A stretch of DNA of 55,714 nucleotides from Acidobacteriota bacterium (GTDB lineage: Bacteria > Acidobacteriota > Terriglobia > Acidiferrales > 2-02-FULL-67-57). The stretch covers positions 1-55,714 of the forward strand of contig JACQTJ010000021.1 of NCBI GenBank assembly GCA_016210855.1, given 5' to 3'. Within the stretch, counting starts at the first letter, position 1. Every line of letters starts with the position of its first letter. The notes under the pieces are model-generated. The model was not told the origin of the DNA and made no database searches. It worked only from the letters and a program-made list of their open reading frames with translations. Made by a program: the position numbers and the translations under genes. Shown one piece after another: positions 25,720-33,198 of this stretch.

Positions 25720-25780
25720 GCGAAAATTTAGCGAGAAAAGAGGGCAGGAATCCTACCGCCGGGTTTGGCACGCGGATTGC

Positions 25781-26077
25781 CTAGCCGCGGCTTAGGGCGG
25801 ACTCGAGCATGCGGTGGCAAGCTTGGAGGCGGGCAGCGAGCTGGGGCAGCGAGTCCGGTTCTGGTGCGGGCTTCTCTTTGAGTTGTAGGAGCTCGTCGGC
25901 GAGGTTGAGTGCGGCAAGCACGGCCAGCCGGCGGGTGTCGAGACTGTCCGTCTGCCGGGCCAGGGCGCGCATCTTGGCGTCCACGGTGCGGGCCAGCTGC
26001 TCGAGGTAGGCGGGGTCGAGCTCGCCGGCGACGCTGTAGGTCTGCCCGTAAATCTCGAGGGGGATTTCTTTCTTCAT
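25781..26077 (-). CDS. zapA: Cell division protein ZapA
   Basis: 98 residues. ZapA bundles FtsZ filaments. The N-terminal part (VPLEIYGQTY-like, here IPLEIYGQTYSVAG) and the YLEQLARTVDAKMRAL helix are typical, followed by RRLAVLAALNLADELLQL. The C-terminal coiled-coil is short. It lies 10 nt after a small coiled-coil gene and just before 6S RNA. Confidence 0.93.
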   Translation of the reverse strand: MKKEIPLEIYGQTYSVAGELDPAYLEQLARTVDAKMRALARQTDSLDTRRLAVLAALNLADELLQLKEKPAPEPDSLPQLAARLQACHRMLESALSRG

Positions 26078-26087
26078 GGTTGCTCCT

Positions 26088-26369
26088 TTACCCTGAGTTC
26101 GTCGAAGGGTCAGTCAGGGAATCAATGCGGGCCACGAGCTGCTCGATGCGGTTGCGCACCTGCTCGCGCTCGGTCTGGACGTCCATGAGCTGGGCCTCCA
26201 GCCGCCGCAGGGTCGCGCCGCGCTCCTTGAGTGCGGTGCGGAGCTTTTCGACTTCGGCCTGGGCGGCGTCGCGCTGAGCGCGCAGTGCTTTGAGTTCCTC
26301 GGCCGCTCGCCGCACCGTTTCTTCCAGTTGCTCGAGCCGCTGGAGGGCGTCGCGAGTGGGTTCATCCAT
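26088..26369 (-). CDS. Small coiled-coil protein (ZapB-like in layout)
   Basis: 93 residues, almost entirely a charged coiled-coil (for example LEQLEETVRRAAEELKALR). It lies between pheT and zapA and is 8 nt after pheT-strand neighbours, so it is probably expressed with zapA. Its size, composition and position suggest a division-associated coiled-coil like ZapB, but no motif proves it. The last residues TDPSTNSG come from a repeat fragment (CCCTGAGTTCGTCGAAGGG at 26093-26111). Confidence 0.7.
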   Translation of the reverse strand: MDEPTRDALQRLEQLEETVRRAAEELKALRAQRDAAQAEVEKLRTALKERGATLRRLEAQLMDVQTEREQVRNRIEQLVARIDSLTDPSTNSG

Positions 26370-26377
26370 CGCCGTGC

Positions 26378-28423
26378 TTAGGCGCGCAAGGTGGCGCCGA
26401 GCTCCTTCTCGAGCGCCCGCACGATGCGCTCCGAGAGGGAGCGAATCTGCTCGTCGGTCAGCGTCTGCTCGGGGCTCTGGAGCGTTACTCGGACCAGCAG
26501 GCTGTAGCGACCGGTCGGGATCGAGCCGCCGCGGAAGCGGTCCACCGCCTCCACTGCGACCAGCTCGGGGATCTTCAGCTTTTCGATGACGCCGCGCACT
26601 GCCGCGAAGCTGGTCCGTTCATCGAGCAGCAGGGAGAAGTCGCGCCCGACCGCCGGATAGCGGGAGATGGCCTGGTAGCGGCGCGCCCGCAGCCCGGCGG
26701 CGTAGAGGGCTTCCAGGTCGAGCTCGGCGAGAAAGGCCTCCTGGCGCAGCTTGAAGTGGGCGGCGAGCCCCGGGCTCAACTGCCCGAGCAGTCCGAACTG
26801 CTTCGCGCCCGCCTGGAGCGCAGCCCGCTGCCCGGGATGAAAGTAGGCGGCGTCGCACGGCCGGAACTCGACCCTGTCCAACCGGAAAGCTTCGAGCACT
26901 GCTTCCAGCGCCCCCTTCAGGGCGAAGAAGTCGAAGGGCTGCTCGGCCGCGTGGACACCCTTCTCGCGCAACAGCCCCGTGCCCCCCAGGGTCAGCACCC
27001 GCCGCTCGCGGAACTGGCCGCTGGGCACCGTGTAGGCTTTGCCGATCTCATAGAGGCGCACGTGCCGCTGGCCACGGTTCACGTTCCAGGCCAGCGCCTC
27101 GACCAGGCTCGGCAGGCCCGAGGGACGCAGGATGGAGAGTTCTTCCGAGAGCGGGTTGCGCAGCCGGGCCAGCTCCTCACCCGGGGCGAGAAACTTTTGA
27201 GCGTCGACGGGATCGACTAGGGAAAAGCTGACCGCCTCGTCGAACCCCTGGGCCTCGAGCCTCTCCCGCACAGCCGCCTCTGCTCGAGCGTGCGGCAGCG
27301 ACTCCACCGGCCGGCGCGCGGCTGGCAGGCGCGAGGGAAACTTGTCGTAGCCGTAGAGGCGGGCCAGCTCTTCGATCAAATCGATTTCCCGGCTGACGTC
27401 GCGCCGCCAGGACGGCGCCCTCGCCTGCCAGGCATCCTTGCCGGCGCGGGTGATGGCAAAGCCCAGGGCAGTCAGGATGCGTTCGATTTCAGGGGCGGGC
27501 AGGGCCTCGCCCAGGACGCGCACGATTTCGCTCTGGCGGAGGTGGATTTCGGCGGCTTTCCACGGGCGCGGGTAAACGTCCAAGGCGCCGGCAAGCAGCT
27601 CTCCGCCGGCCAGTTCCAGGAACAGCTCCGCGCAGCGCTGCGCCGCCCGGAGCGGCGCCTCCGGGTCCATCCCGCGCTCGAAGCGGTAGCTGGCTTCCGT
27701 GCGCAGGCCGAGCTCCTTGGCGGCCCGGCGGGTGGCGATGGGATCGAACCAGGCGGATTCGAGCAGCACGTTCTTCGTCCGCAAGCTGATTTCGGTGTCG
27801 GCGCCGCCCATGATGCCGGCCAGGGCCACCGGGCGGCGGGCGTCGGCGATCACCAGGTGATGCGGCTTGAGTTCGCGTGCCACCCCGTCGAGCGTGGTGA
27901 GTTTTTCGCCCGCTTTGGCCCGGCGCACGATGAGGGCTTTGTCCGTCAGGGTGTCGAGGTCGAAGGCGTGAGTGGGGTGGCCGAGCTCGAGCAGCACGTA
28001 GTTGGTGACGTCGACGATGTTATTGATGGAGGCGATGCCGCAGGCCTCCAGGCGCTTCCGCAGCCAATCGGGTGAGGGCTGCACCCTGAGGTTGCGCACC
28101 ACCAGGGCCACGTAGCGGTGGCAGAGGTCCGGGTCGGCGATTTCAACCCGGGCGGCGCGGCTCGCCGGCTCGGCAGCTTCCGCCGGCTTCGGGGTGACGG
28201 GCTTGAGCGGCTGGGCGTAGAGGGCGCTGACGTCCCGCGCCACCCCGTAGTGGCTGAGCAGGTCCGGCCGGTTGGTGGTGATTTCGAGCTCCCACAACGG
28301 CCCCCCCGGAGTCTCGCTCGTTCCCTCGATCCCCAAGCCAGCCAGGGTCAGGTCCTGGGCGAGCTTCGCCGGCGCCACCGCGACGCTCACGTACTCTTTC
28401 AGCCACTCGAGCAGGATCTTCAT
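26378..28423 (-). CDS. pheT: Phenylalanine-tRNA ligase beta subunit, short form
   Basis: 681 residues from ATG 28423. The beta subunit pairs with PheS to charge tRNA-Phe and edits Tyr. It has the B1 start, the B3/B4 editing domain (ITTNRPDLLSHYGVARDVSAL, NNIVDVTNYVLLELGHPTHAFD), the B5 domain, the inactive synthetase-like core and a C-terminal anticodon-binding domain (SRYPAVGRDFSLLLDE). The EMAP/OB-type tRNA-binding domain of about 115 residues, present in the E. coli protein after residue 40, is missing: the sequence runs from LAGLGIEG straight to the editing domain. The frame is intact, so this is a lineage form rather than damage. Confidence 0.96.
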   Translation of the reverse strand: MKILLEWLKEYVSVAVAPAKLAQDLTLAGLGIEGTSETPGGPLWELEITTNRPDLLSHYGVARDVSALYAQPLKPVTPKPAEAAEPASRAARVEIADPDLCHRYVALVVRNLRVQPSPDWLRKRLEACGIASINNIVDVTNYVLLELGHPTHAFDLDTLTDKALIVRRAKAGEKLTTLDGVARELKPHHLVIADARRPVALAGIMGGADTEISLRTKNVLLESAWFDPIATRRAAKELGLRTEASYRFERGMDPEAPLRAAQRCAELFLELAGGELLAGALDVYPRPWKAAEIHLRQSEIVRVLGEALPAPEIERILTALGFAITRAGKDAWQARAPSWRRDVSREIDLIEELARLYGYDKFPSRLPAARRPVESLPHARAEAAVRERLEAQGFDEAVSFSLVDPVDAQKFLAPGEELARLRNPLSEELSILRPSGLPSLVEALAWNVNRGQRHVRLYEIGKAYTVPSGQFRERRVLTLGGTGLLREKGVHAAEQPFDFFALKGALEAVLEAFRLDRVEFRPCDAAYFHPGQRAALQAGAKQFGLLGQLSPGLAAHFKLRQEAFLAELDLEALYAAGLRARRYQAISRYPAVGRDFSLLLDERTSFAAVRGVIEKLKIPELVAVEAVDRFRGGSIPTGRYSLLVRVTLQSPEQTLTDEQIRSLSERIVRALEKELGATLRA

Positions 28424-28424
28424 T

Positions 28425-30035
28425 CTACGTGTCGCTGAGAAGGCGGTTGAGTTCTGAGAGGGCCACGTTAACCCGGGAGGCGATTGCTTGGAAAACTTCA
28501 CCAGTCGTTGCGCTGCCGTATAACCCTAGCTGGTTCATTACGCGTTGTAATTCTTGCGGGTCTATTCGGTGGACTGCTCCACCTGATGACCGAAGCTGCT
28601 GCAGGAGGCGGAGCGGTTTGACAATTGCTGTAGAGTCATGCTTGCCAGCAAACTGTTCGCCAAGGAACAGGTCAAGGACACTAAGAGGCGGCACGGGCTG
28701 ACCTTTCTCGTCGCAGAGGGTAGACCGGTCTTTGACAAGCTGCGTCAGCTTCTTCACAGCAATTGAGTCTTGGAGGAGTTTGCACAGGTTGAGGAGTTGA
28801 TCGTTGAGTTCCTGTTGTTCGTTCGTAACAGGTTGATGCAGGGTCTTGAGGATATCCACCTGTCTCGGGTCCAGGTCAAGGAAAAGAGGGAAGCCGTGCT
28901 TCGCTTTGAACTGTTCGTTGATATCTGAACGCAGCCTAGTGATCTTGTGCTCTATCCGTTCCAAGTCCACGAACTGGGCTTGCATCTGCGTGGCCCAGAA
29001 CTCGCCGCTCAGCTTACCCACGGGGGCGGCGTTATGTGCCTTCCAGTGGAGCTGTTCTTCGTGTGGGAGATGTCCTAAGTCGCCTAGCCATACATGAACA
29101 TACCCTTCATTGTTGATGCCATAGGATATCCCCCAGAAATGAAGGTCTCGAATGTAGCCAGGCTCTACTGTATAGCGCCTAGGGTTGTCATAGTATTTCT
29201 TCAAGACTCGTAGCTCGAAGAAGACAGGCGTCAAGAACTCCTGCCCACTGCACGGCAGTAGTTTGGGGTCGCCGCTTTGTGGGTCGCGACCAACTACGAA
29301 CTCGGCGTACTCACGTTTCTCGTCGTTTGAACTCCGACTATCGGGATGTGCAGGTTTCGAGTAGCCATGAAGAAGATCCTTTCCAAGTATCCTCCCCACA
29401 GTTCTTGGCCCCTGAAGGCCCGGCACGGTGGAGACGGACACCAAGAAGTTGCTTTCGTCGATCTTGGGCTTCCACTGACCGGAAAGTGCTTCGTGCTTCC
29501 CCACGATTTGGCGGCGGTGGTCATGAAATCTGACCAGAACGGCCTTACGTGCAGCCAGAAAATCCTTCAGTTGATGAGCACGCACAAGGACTCTGTTTGG
29601 TGACAACCGAATAACCACCTCTTCGGTCACAGGATCGATAAGCTCCTGTTCCCGTTCGTAAAGATTGTGGTACAAGAGAAACTCCTGCAACACATCGAAC
29701 CTGGCCGGGTATATGCCGTGGAAGTTTCTCCGGATTATGAAGGCCTTTACTGGATAGTCCGGCGTGCTGCCGTCGGGCGAGTACACTGGACGGCCTCCGT
29801 AGAGGCCCAGGAAGGCAGGATATCCACTCGGGTGAATTGGTCCCCATTCGGGACTCTTCAGGACTGATGTCAGGTTTTTCTTTGTGCGCCGCAGAATTCC
29901 GCTACCCATGTGGAAATCGCCGTGACTGGAGTCATCGCTTTGAGCCACTGTTATCCAATCTCCCATCTCCCGGCCGCTAGCTAGCCAATCGCGGAAGCGA
30001 AGATAATCGAGTGGTTGTTGCTCCGTCACGTTCAT
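28425..30035 (-). CDS. Unknown protein inserted between pheS and pheT
   Basis: 536 residues. I do not recognise the family. No membrane segment or signal peptide is visible. The N-terminal half has strand-rich segments and a LSPNRVLVRAHQLKDFLAARKAVLVRF stretch in two parts; the C-terminal half is mostly helical (from about 330). Base composition is clearly lower in GC, and codon choice is more relaxed, than in the neighbours. The gene ends one base before the pheT start. It looks like an acquired gene that was fixed in the pheST operon, and pheT translation may now depend on it. Confidence 0.75.
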   Translation of the reverse strand: MNVTEQQPLDYLRFRDWLASGREMGDWITVAQSDDSSHGDFHMGSGILRRTKKNLTSVLKSPEWGPIHPSGYPAFLGLYGGRPVYSPDGSTPDYPVKAFIIRRNFHGIYPARFDVLQEFLLYHNLYEREQELIDPVTEEVVIRLSPNRVLVRAHQLKDFLAARKAVLVRFHDHRRQIVGKHEALSGQWKPKIDESNFLVSVSTVPGLQGPRTVGRILGKDLLHGYSKPAHPDSRSSNDEKREYAEFVVGRDPQSGDPKLLPCSGQEFLTPVFFELRVLKKYYDNPRRYTVEPGYIRDLHFWGISYGINNEGYVHVWLGDLGHLPHEEQLHWKAHNAAPVGKLSGEFWATQMQAQFVDLERIEHKITRLRSDINEQFKAKHGFPLFLDLDPRQVDILKTLHQPVTNEQQELNDQLLNLCKLLQDSIAVKKLTQLVKDRSTLCDEKGQPVPPLSVLDLFLGEQFAGKHDSTAIVKPLRLLQQLRSSGGAVHRIDPQELQRVMNQLGLYGSATTGEVFQAIASRVNVALSELNRLLSDT

Positions 30036-30085
30036 AAATACTGGCTTGAAAACACAAACGTGTCACACACTACCGGTTGCAGCCT

Positions 30086-30343
30086 TCATTTCTTCCGTCC
30101 GAGCGTGAAGATAAGCGGGATGCCCACCAGCAGGCCGGGGACGGCGAGCAGCAGGAAAGTGCTGCCGTCGCGGGCCCAGACGAACTGGTAGGTAACCATT
30201 GGCGCGGGGAGTTCCTCCCGGGCCACCTTGGCCTTGGTGCGATCCCACAGGCCGGGCTCCTCGACGTGGCGAGCAGCGTAGGCGAAAGCAAAGGCCAGCC
30301 AGGCGGCCAGGAGCCACACCACAATCAGTTGCTTCTTGTTCAT
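30086..30343 (-). CDS. Small two-helix membrane protein
   Basis: 85 residues from ATG 30343, with GGGAAGA upstream. Helices at residues about 5-24 and 62-80 flank a polar middle. The C-terminus is basic (LGRKK). It lies between pheS and the unknown 536-residue gene. Unknown function. Confidence 0.7.
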   Translation of the reverse strand: MNKKQLIVVWLLAAWLAFAFAYAARHVEEPGLWDRTKAKVAREELPAPMVTYQFVWARDGSTFLLLAVPGLLVGIPLIFTLGRKK

Positions 30344-30366
30344 GCCGTTTTCTTCCCTGACGGCGA

Positions 30367-30391
30367 GGGGCAAGCCTTTGCCTTGCCCAAG
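30367..30391. repeat. Short GC hairpin, partial TAGGGGC-family repeat
   Basis: GGGGCAAGCCTTTGCCTTGCCC forms a short hairpin resembling the third hairpin at 15708-15730 (GGCAAGG/CCTTGCC). It is immediately upstream of the small membrane protein start. Confidence 0.45.
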
Positions 30392-30408
30392 CGGCCGTCG
30401 GACTTATT

Positions 30409-30514
30409 TGTCATTCTGAGCGGAGCCCCTGCGCCGAGAAACGGTTCAGGTTCAAGTTCGCGGGGGGAGCGAAGAATCTCAGTCTGAGATGCTTCGCTTC
30501 GCTCAGCATGACAG
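30409..30514. repeat. Dispersed palindromic repeat, copy 5
   Basis: TGTCATTCTGAGCGGAG and GAAGAATCTCAG face CTGAGATGCTTCGC and GCTCAGCATGACAG. It separates pheS from the next gene on the same strand. Confidence 0.8.
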
Positions 30515-30540
30515 ATTGTCCGATTGGGCATGGCAACTCC

Positions 30541-31683
30541 TTAGCGCCGGAACTGGTTCAGGAAGCGGACGTCGTTCTGGAAGAAGAGCTGCAAGTCGTC
30601 CACGCCGTGCTTCACCATGGCGAAGCGCTCCACCCCCATGCCGAAGGCGAAGCCCGAGAGTTGGCCCGGGTCGTAGCCCACAAAACCATAGACGGCCGGG
30701 TCCACCATGCCGGCGCCGAAGAGCTCGATCCAACCCGTGTGCTTGCAGACCCGGCAGCCCGAGCCTTTGCAGATCGAGCAGCTGGCGGCCAGGTCGGCCG
30801 AGGGCTCGGTGAAGGGGAAGTAGCTGGCCGCGAAGCGGGTCTTCGTCTCCGGCCCGAAGAACTCCCGCAAGAAGTACTCCATCGTCCCCTTGAACTCACA
30901 GAAGGTGATGTCGCGGTCCACGGCCAGCCCCTCGACCTGGTGGAACATAAAGGAGTGGGTGGCGTCGGGATTGTCGCGCCGGTAGGTCTTGCCGGGCACG
31001 ACCACGCGCACCGGCGGCTTCTGCTTCTCCATGGTGCGGATCTGGACCGGCGAGGTGTGCGTGCGCAGCAGCAGGAACTGCTTCGGGTCGCTCCGCTGTC
31101 CGCGGAGCTCCGCGGGCAGGGCGCTGGCGGGGGCGTCCAGGTAGAAGGTGTCCATCGTGTCCCGGGCCGGGTGGTGTTCGGGGAGGTTGAGGGCTTCGAA
31201 GTTGTAATAGTCGGTCTCTACCTCCGGCCCTTCCACCACGGAAAAACCGATGCGGGCGAAGATGTCGCAGATCTCCTCGATGGTTTGGGTGATTAAATGG
31301 CGCGCCCCCCGGCGAACGGCCAGTCCGGGGAGGCTGAAGTCGAGCGCTTCGGCGGTCGTGGCCGGCGCTGCCTCAAGCTGCCGCTTGCGCTCCGCCAGGG
31401 CCTGCTCGACATGCGCCCGCAGCGCGTTCAGTTGTTTGCCGACTTCAGGCTTGAGGTCGGCCCCGGCCGGGAGCAGCCAGTTGTTCTTGACCTGGGTGAG
31501 GACGCCTTTCTTGCGGCCCAGCCAATGGTCGCGCATGCCCTGCCAGGATTCGGGGCTGTCGGTGCGGGCGAGTCCCCACTCGAAGGCCGCCCGCAAGCCA
31601 GCGAAGAGTGCCTCCAGGCTCGCGGGGGAAGAGACACCCAGCTCGCGCAATGTCTTACTGCTCTTGCCAACGAGGTCAGTCAT
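30541..31683 (-). CDS. pheS: Phenylalanine-tRNA ligase alpha subunit
   Basis: 380 residues. The catalytic subunit has an N-terminal coiled-coil (1-100), then the class II core: GFSVVEGPEVETDYYNFEALN in two parts, the motif 2 region VPGKTYRRDNPDATHSFMFHQVEG, and motif 3 FGMGVERFAMVKHGVDDL. A CSICKGSGCRVCKHTGWIE Cys-rich loop (CxxC..CxxC) looks like a zinc knuckle. It follows rplT by 129 nt, in the infC-rpmI-rplT-pheS order seen in many bacteria. Confidence 0.97.
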   Translation of the reverse strand: MTDLVGKSSKTLRELGVSSPASLEALFAGLRAAFEWGLARTDSPESWQGMRDHWLGRKKGVLTQVKNNWLLPAGADLKPEVGKQLNALRAHVEQALAERKRQLEAAPATTAEALDFSLPGLAVRRGARHLITQTIEEICDIFARIGFSVVEGPEVETDYYNFEALNLPEHHPARDTMDTFYLDAPASALPAELRGQRSDPKQFLLLRTHTSPVQIRTMEKQKPPVRVVVPGKTYRRDNPDATHSFMFHQVEGLAVDRDITFCEFKGTMEYFLREFFGPETKTRFAASYFPFTEPSADLAASCSICKGSGCRVCKHTGWIELFGAGMVDPAVYGFVGYDPGQLSGFAFGMGVERFAMVKHGVDDLQLFFQNDVRFLNQFRR

Positions 31684-31812
31684 AGGAGTGTGCTGAGCCC
31701 CGAGGCCCCTGCCGCGGGGCGTTGGATTCGGCAGTTTACACGAGAGAATCCAAAGCTCAAAGACACCCCGAGCCCTGAGGTCAACTGGAGATTGGGGGTC
31801 AGGGGGCTCCGG

Positions 31813-32175
31813 TTAGACCGGAGCGGAGGCCTGCTTGGCAGTGGCCGCCAGGGCCGCAAAACCCTGGGGGTCGCGCACGGCGATATCGGCCAGCACCTTG
31901 CGGTCGAGTTCGATGCCGGCCTGGCGCAGGCCGTCCATCAGGCGCGCATAGTTCAGGTCGTGCTCGCGGGCGGCGGCGTTCAGCCGCACGATCCAGAGGC
32001 TGCGGAACTCGCGCTTCTTCCGGCGCCGGTGGCGGAAGGCGAACTCCATCGCCCGCCGCACCGCCAGCCGGGCCTGCCGGTGCAGCTTCGATTTGGTCAG
32101 GAAGTAGCCCTTGGCCTGCCGGAGAATCTTCTTCCGGCGGCGGGCGCGCTTGAAACCTCGTTTGACTCGGGCCAT
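31813..32175 (-). CDS. rplT: 50S ribosomal protein L20
   Basis: 120 residues. L20 is needed for early 50S assembly and in several bacteria represses its own operon. The basic N-terminal helix ([20 protein letters not shown]) and [21 protein letters not shown] are diagnostic. It starts 19 nt after rpmI. Confidence 0.98.
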   Translation of the reverse strand: MARVKRGFKRARRRKKILRQAKGYFLTKSKLHRQARLAVRRAMEFAFRHRRRKKREFRSLWIVRLNAAAREHDLNYARLMDGLRQAGIELDRKVLADIAVRDPQGFAALAATAKQASAPV

Positions 32176-32194
32176 GAGTGCGGTCCGGTCCTTT

Positions 32195-32401
32195 CTACAT
32201 CTTCTTCCAGTAGGGCAGCAGGCGCTTGACCTGAGCCTGATCGGCCTCGCTCACCCCCACCGTCCGGCCCAGGGCCCGCTTGCGCTTGCGCCCCTTGCCG
32301 GTCAGCAGGTGTCTCACGTAGGCCTGGCCCCGCAGGAACTTTCCTCGCCCGGTCTTGCGGACTCGCTTGGCCGTGCCCCGGTGGGTCTTCAGCTTAGGCA
32401 T
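32195..32401 (-). CDS. rpmI: 50S ribosomal protein L35
   Basis: 68 residues: [40 protein letters not shown] and the final RLLPYWKK. The ATG overlaps the end of infC by 8 nt, so translation is coupled. Confidence 0.98.
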   Translation of the reverse strand: MPKLKTHRGTAKRVRKTGRGKFLRGQAYVRHLLTGKGRKRKRALGRTVGVSEADQAQVKRLLPYWKKM

Positions 32402-32954
32402 TGGCGGCTTCGCTCGAAGCGGCGGGCTTGCCCGACTCCGGCTTCGACGGCCGCTTGCCGGATTGCGCCTTGGGGGCCAGCACGGTGATCATCGCCCGGC
32501 CTTCCATGTAAGGCCGAATCTCCGGAGCGCCGTACTCGGCGACTTCGCCGATCAGCTTCTCCAGCTTCTGCCGCCCCAGGTTGGCGTGGGCGATCTCCCG
32601 GCCCCGGAACATCATCACCAGCTTCACCTTGTCGCCCTCCTCCAGGAACCGCACCACGTGGTTCTTCTTGAACTCGTAGTCGTGCTGGTCGGTGCGGGGA
32701 CGCAGCTTGACCTCTTTGATGCGGATGCCCTTCTGGTGCTTGCGCTGCTCATGGAGCTTTTTGTTGAGCTCGTAGAGGTACTTGCCGTAGTCCATGATTT
32801 TGCAAACCGGCGGCACGGCGGTGGGGGAGATTTCCACCAGGTCGAGTCCCCGGTCGCGGGCCAACTTCACGGCTTCGTGCGGGGGCAGGACGCCGATTTG
32901 CTGGCCGGTTTCGTCAATCAAGCGGACTTCGCGAGTGCGAATCCGCTCATTCAC
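32394..32954 (-). CDS. infC: Translation initiation factor IF-3
   Basis: 186 residues from the first standard start, GTG 32954. IF-3 checks start codons and keeps subunits apart. NERIRTREVRLIDETGQQIGV, VPPVCKIMDYGKYLYE and the KEVKLRPRTDQHDYEFK linker-C domain are typical, with FRGREIAHANLG near the end. The GTG has no Shine-Dalgarno. A strong AGGAGG at 32989-32994 sits 7 nt before an in-frame ACG at 32981, which would add TSVSNRSLR before VNERIR, a sequence that reads like ordinary IF-3. The true start may therefore be ACG, as infC often uses rare starts for autocontrol. The C-terminal tail is Lys/Ser/Ala-rich. Confidence 0.96.
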   Translation of the reverse strand: MNERIRTREVRLIDETGQQIGVLPPHEAVKLARDRGLDLVEISPTAVPPVCKIMDYGKYLYELNKKLHEQRKHQKGIRIKEVKLRPRTDQHDYEFKKNHVVRFLEEGDKVKLVMMFRGREIAHANLGRQKLEKLIGEVAEYGAPEIRPYMEGRAMITVLAPKAQSGKRPSKPESGKPAASSEAANA

Positions 32955-32978
32955 CCGCAGGCTTCGGTTCGATACGCT

Positions 32979-32994
32979 CGTAGCTCAGCCTCCT
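32979..32994 (-). promoter_or_regulatory. Strong Shine-Dalgarno and possible ACG start of infC
   Basis: On the minus strand TAGGAGG is followed after 7 nt by ACG (32981-32979), in frame with infC. No ATG, GTG or TTG lies at a suitable distance. A stop codon (TGA) precedes in frame, just after the AGGAGG, so the frame cannot begin earlier. Confidence 0.55.
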
Positions 32995-33168
32995 AAAAAA
33001 AGAGTCACCCGCGCCGCACGCCCCCTCGCCGCCAGACTCAGACGGCTGGGGGCAAGTCCGCGAGCTTGCCAGAGACGGCAGGCGCGGCTTCGGTCGGCCC
33101 GGGTGTCATCAATTCTCCCCCGCGCGGCGCTTCACCTCCCCGCTCCGCGCGGGCGCAGAAAGGCGGAC
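32995..33168 (-). promoter_or_regulatory. infC leader with attenuator-like hairpins
   Basis: The leader contains a perfect CCCGCGCGG/CCGCGCGGG stem, a short possible leader ORF (MTPGPTEAAPAV...; ATG after GGGGGAGAATTG), and near the end two competing structures: GCCCCCAGCCG/CGGC-GA-GGGGGC, and GAGTC/GACTC followed at once by seven T (about 32994-33001). The T-run ends at the infC Shine-Dalgarno. This is the layout of a transcription attenuator controlling infC-rpmI-rplT. Confidence 0.45.
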
Positions 33169-33177
33169 AGTATAGCA
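33169..33177 (-). promoter_or_regulatory. Extended -10 promoter of infC operon
   Basis: TGCTATACT on the minus strand is an extended -10 element. It lies just after the thrS stop (33199), so infC can be transcribed apart from thrS. A TTGCTC 15 nt upstream is a weak -35. Confidence 0.55.
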
Positions 33178-33198
33178 CATTCGGGCAGGGAGCAAGGG

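Larger units (their letters stand above)
25429..25780. other. Gene-free stretch holding the 6S RNA gene
   Basis: This 352-base space between ymdB and zapA contains the 6S RNA (25492-25681), its promoter (25689-25719) and its poly-U end. Positions 25429-25491 and 25720-25780 hold nothing else I can support. Confidence 0.7.

Noticed and set aside
31684-31812. Regulatory leader of pheS (T-box or attenuator)
   Set aside because: A GCCCCG/CGGGGC hairpin is visible, but no T-box motif, Phe-rich leader peptide or T-run was found.
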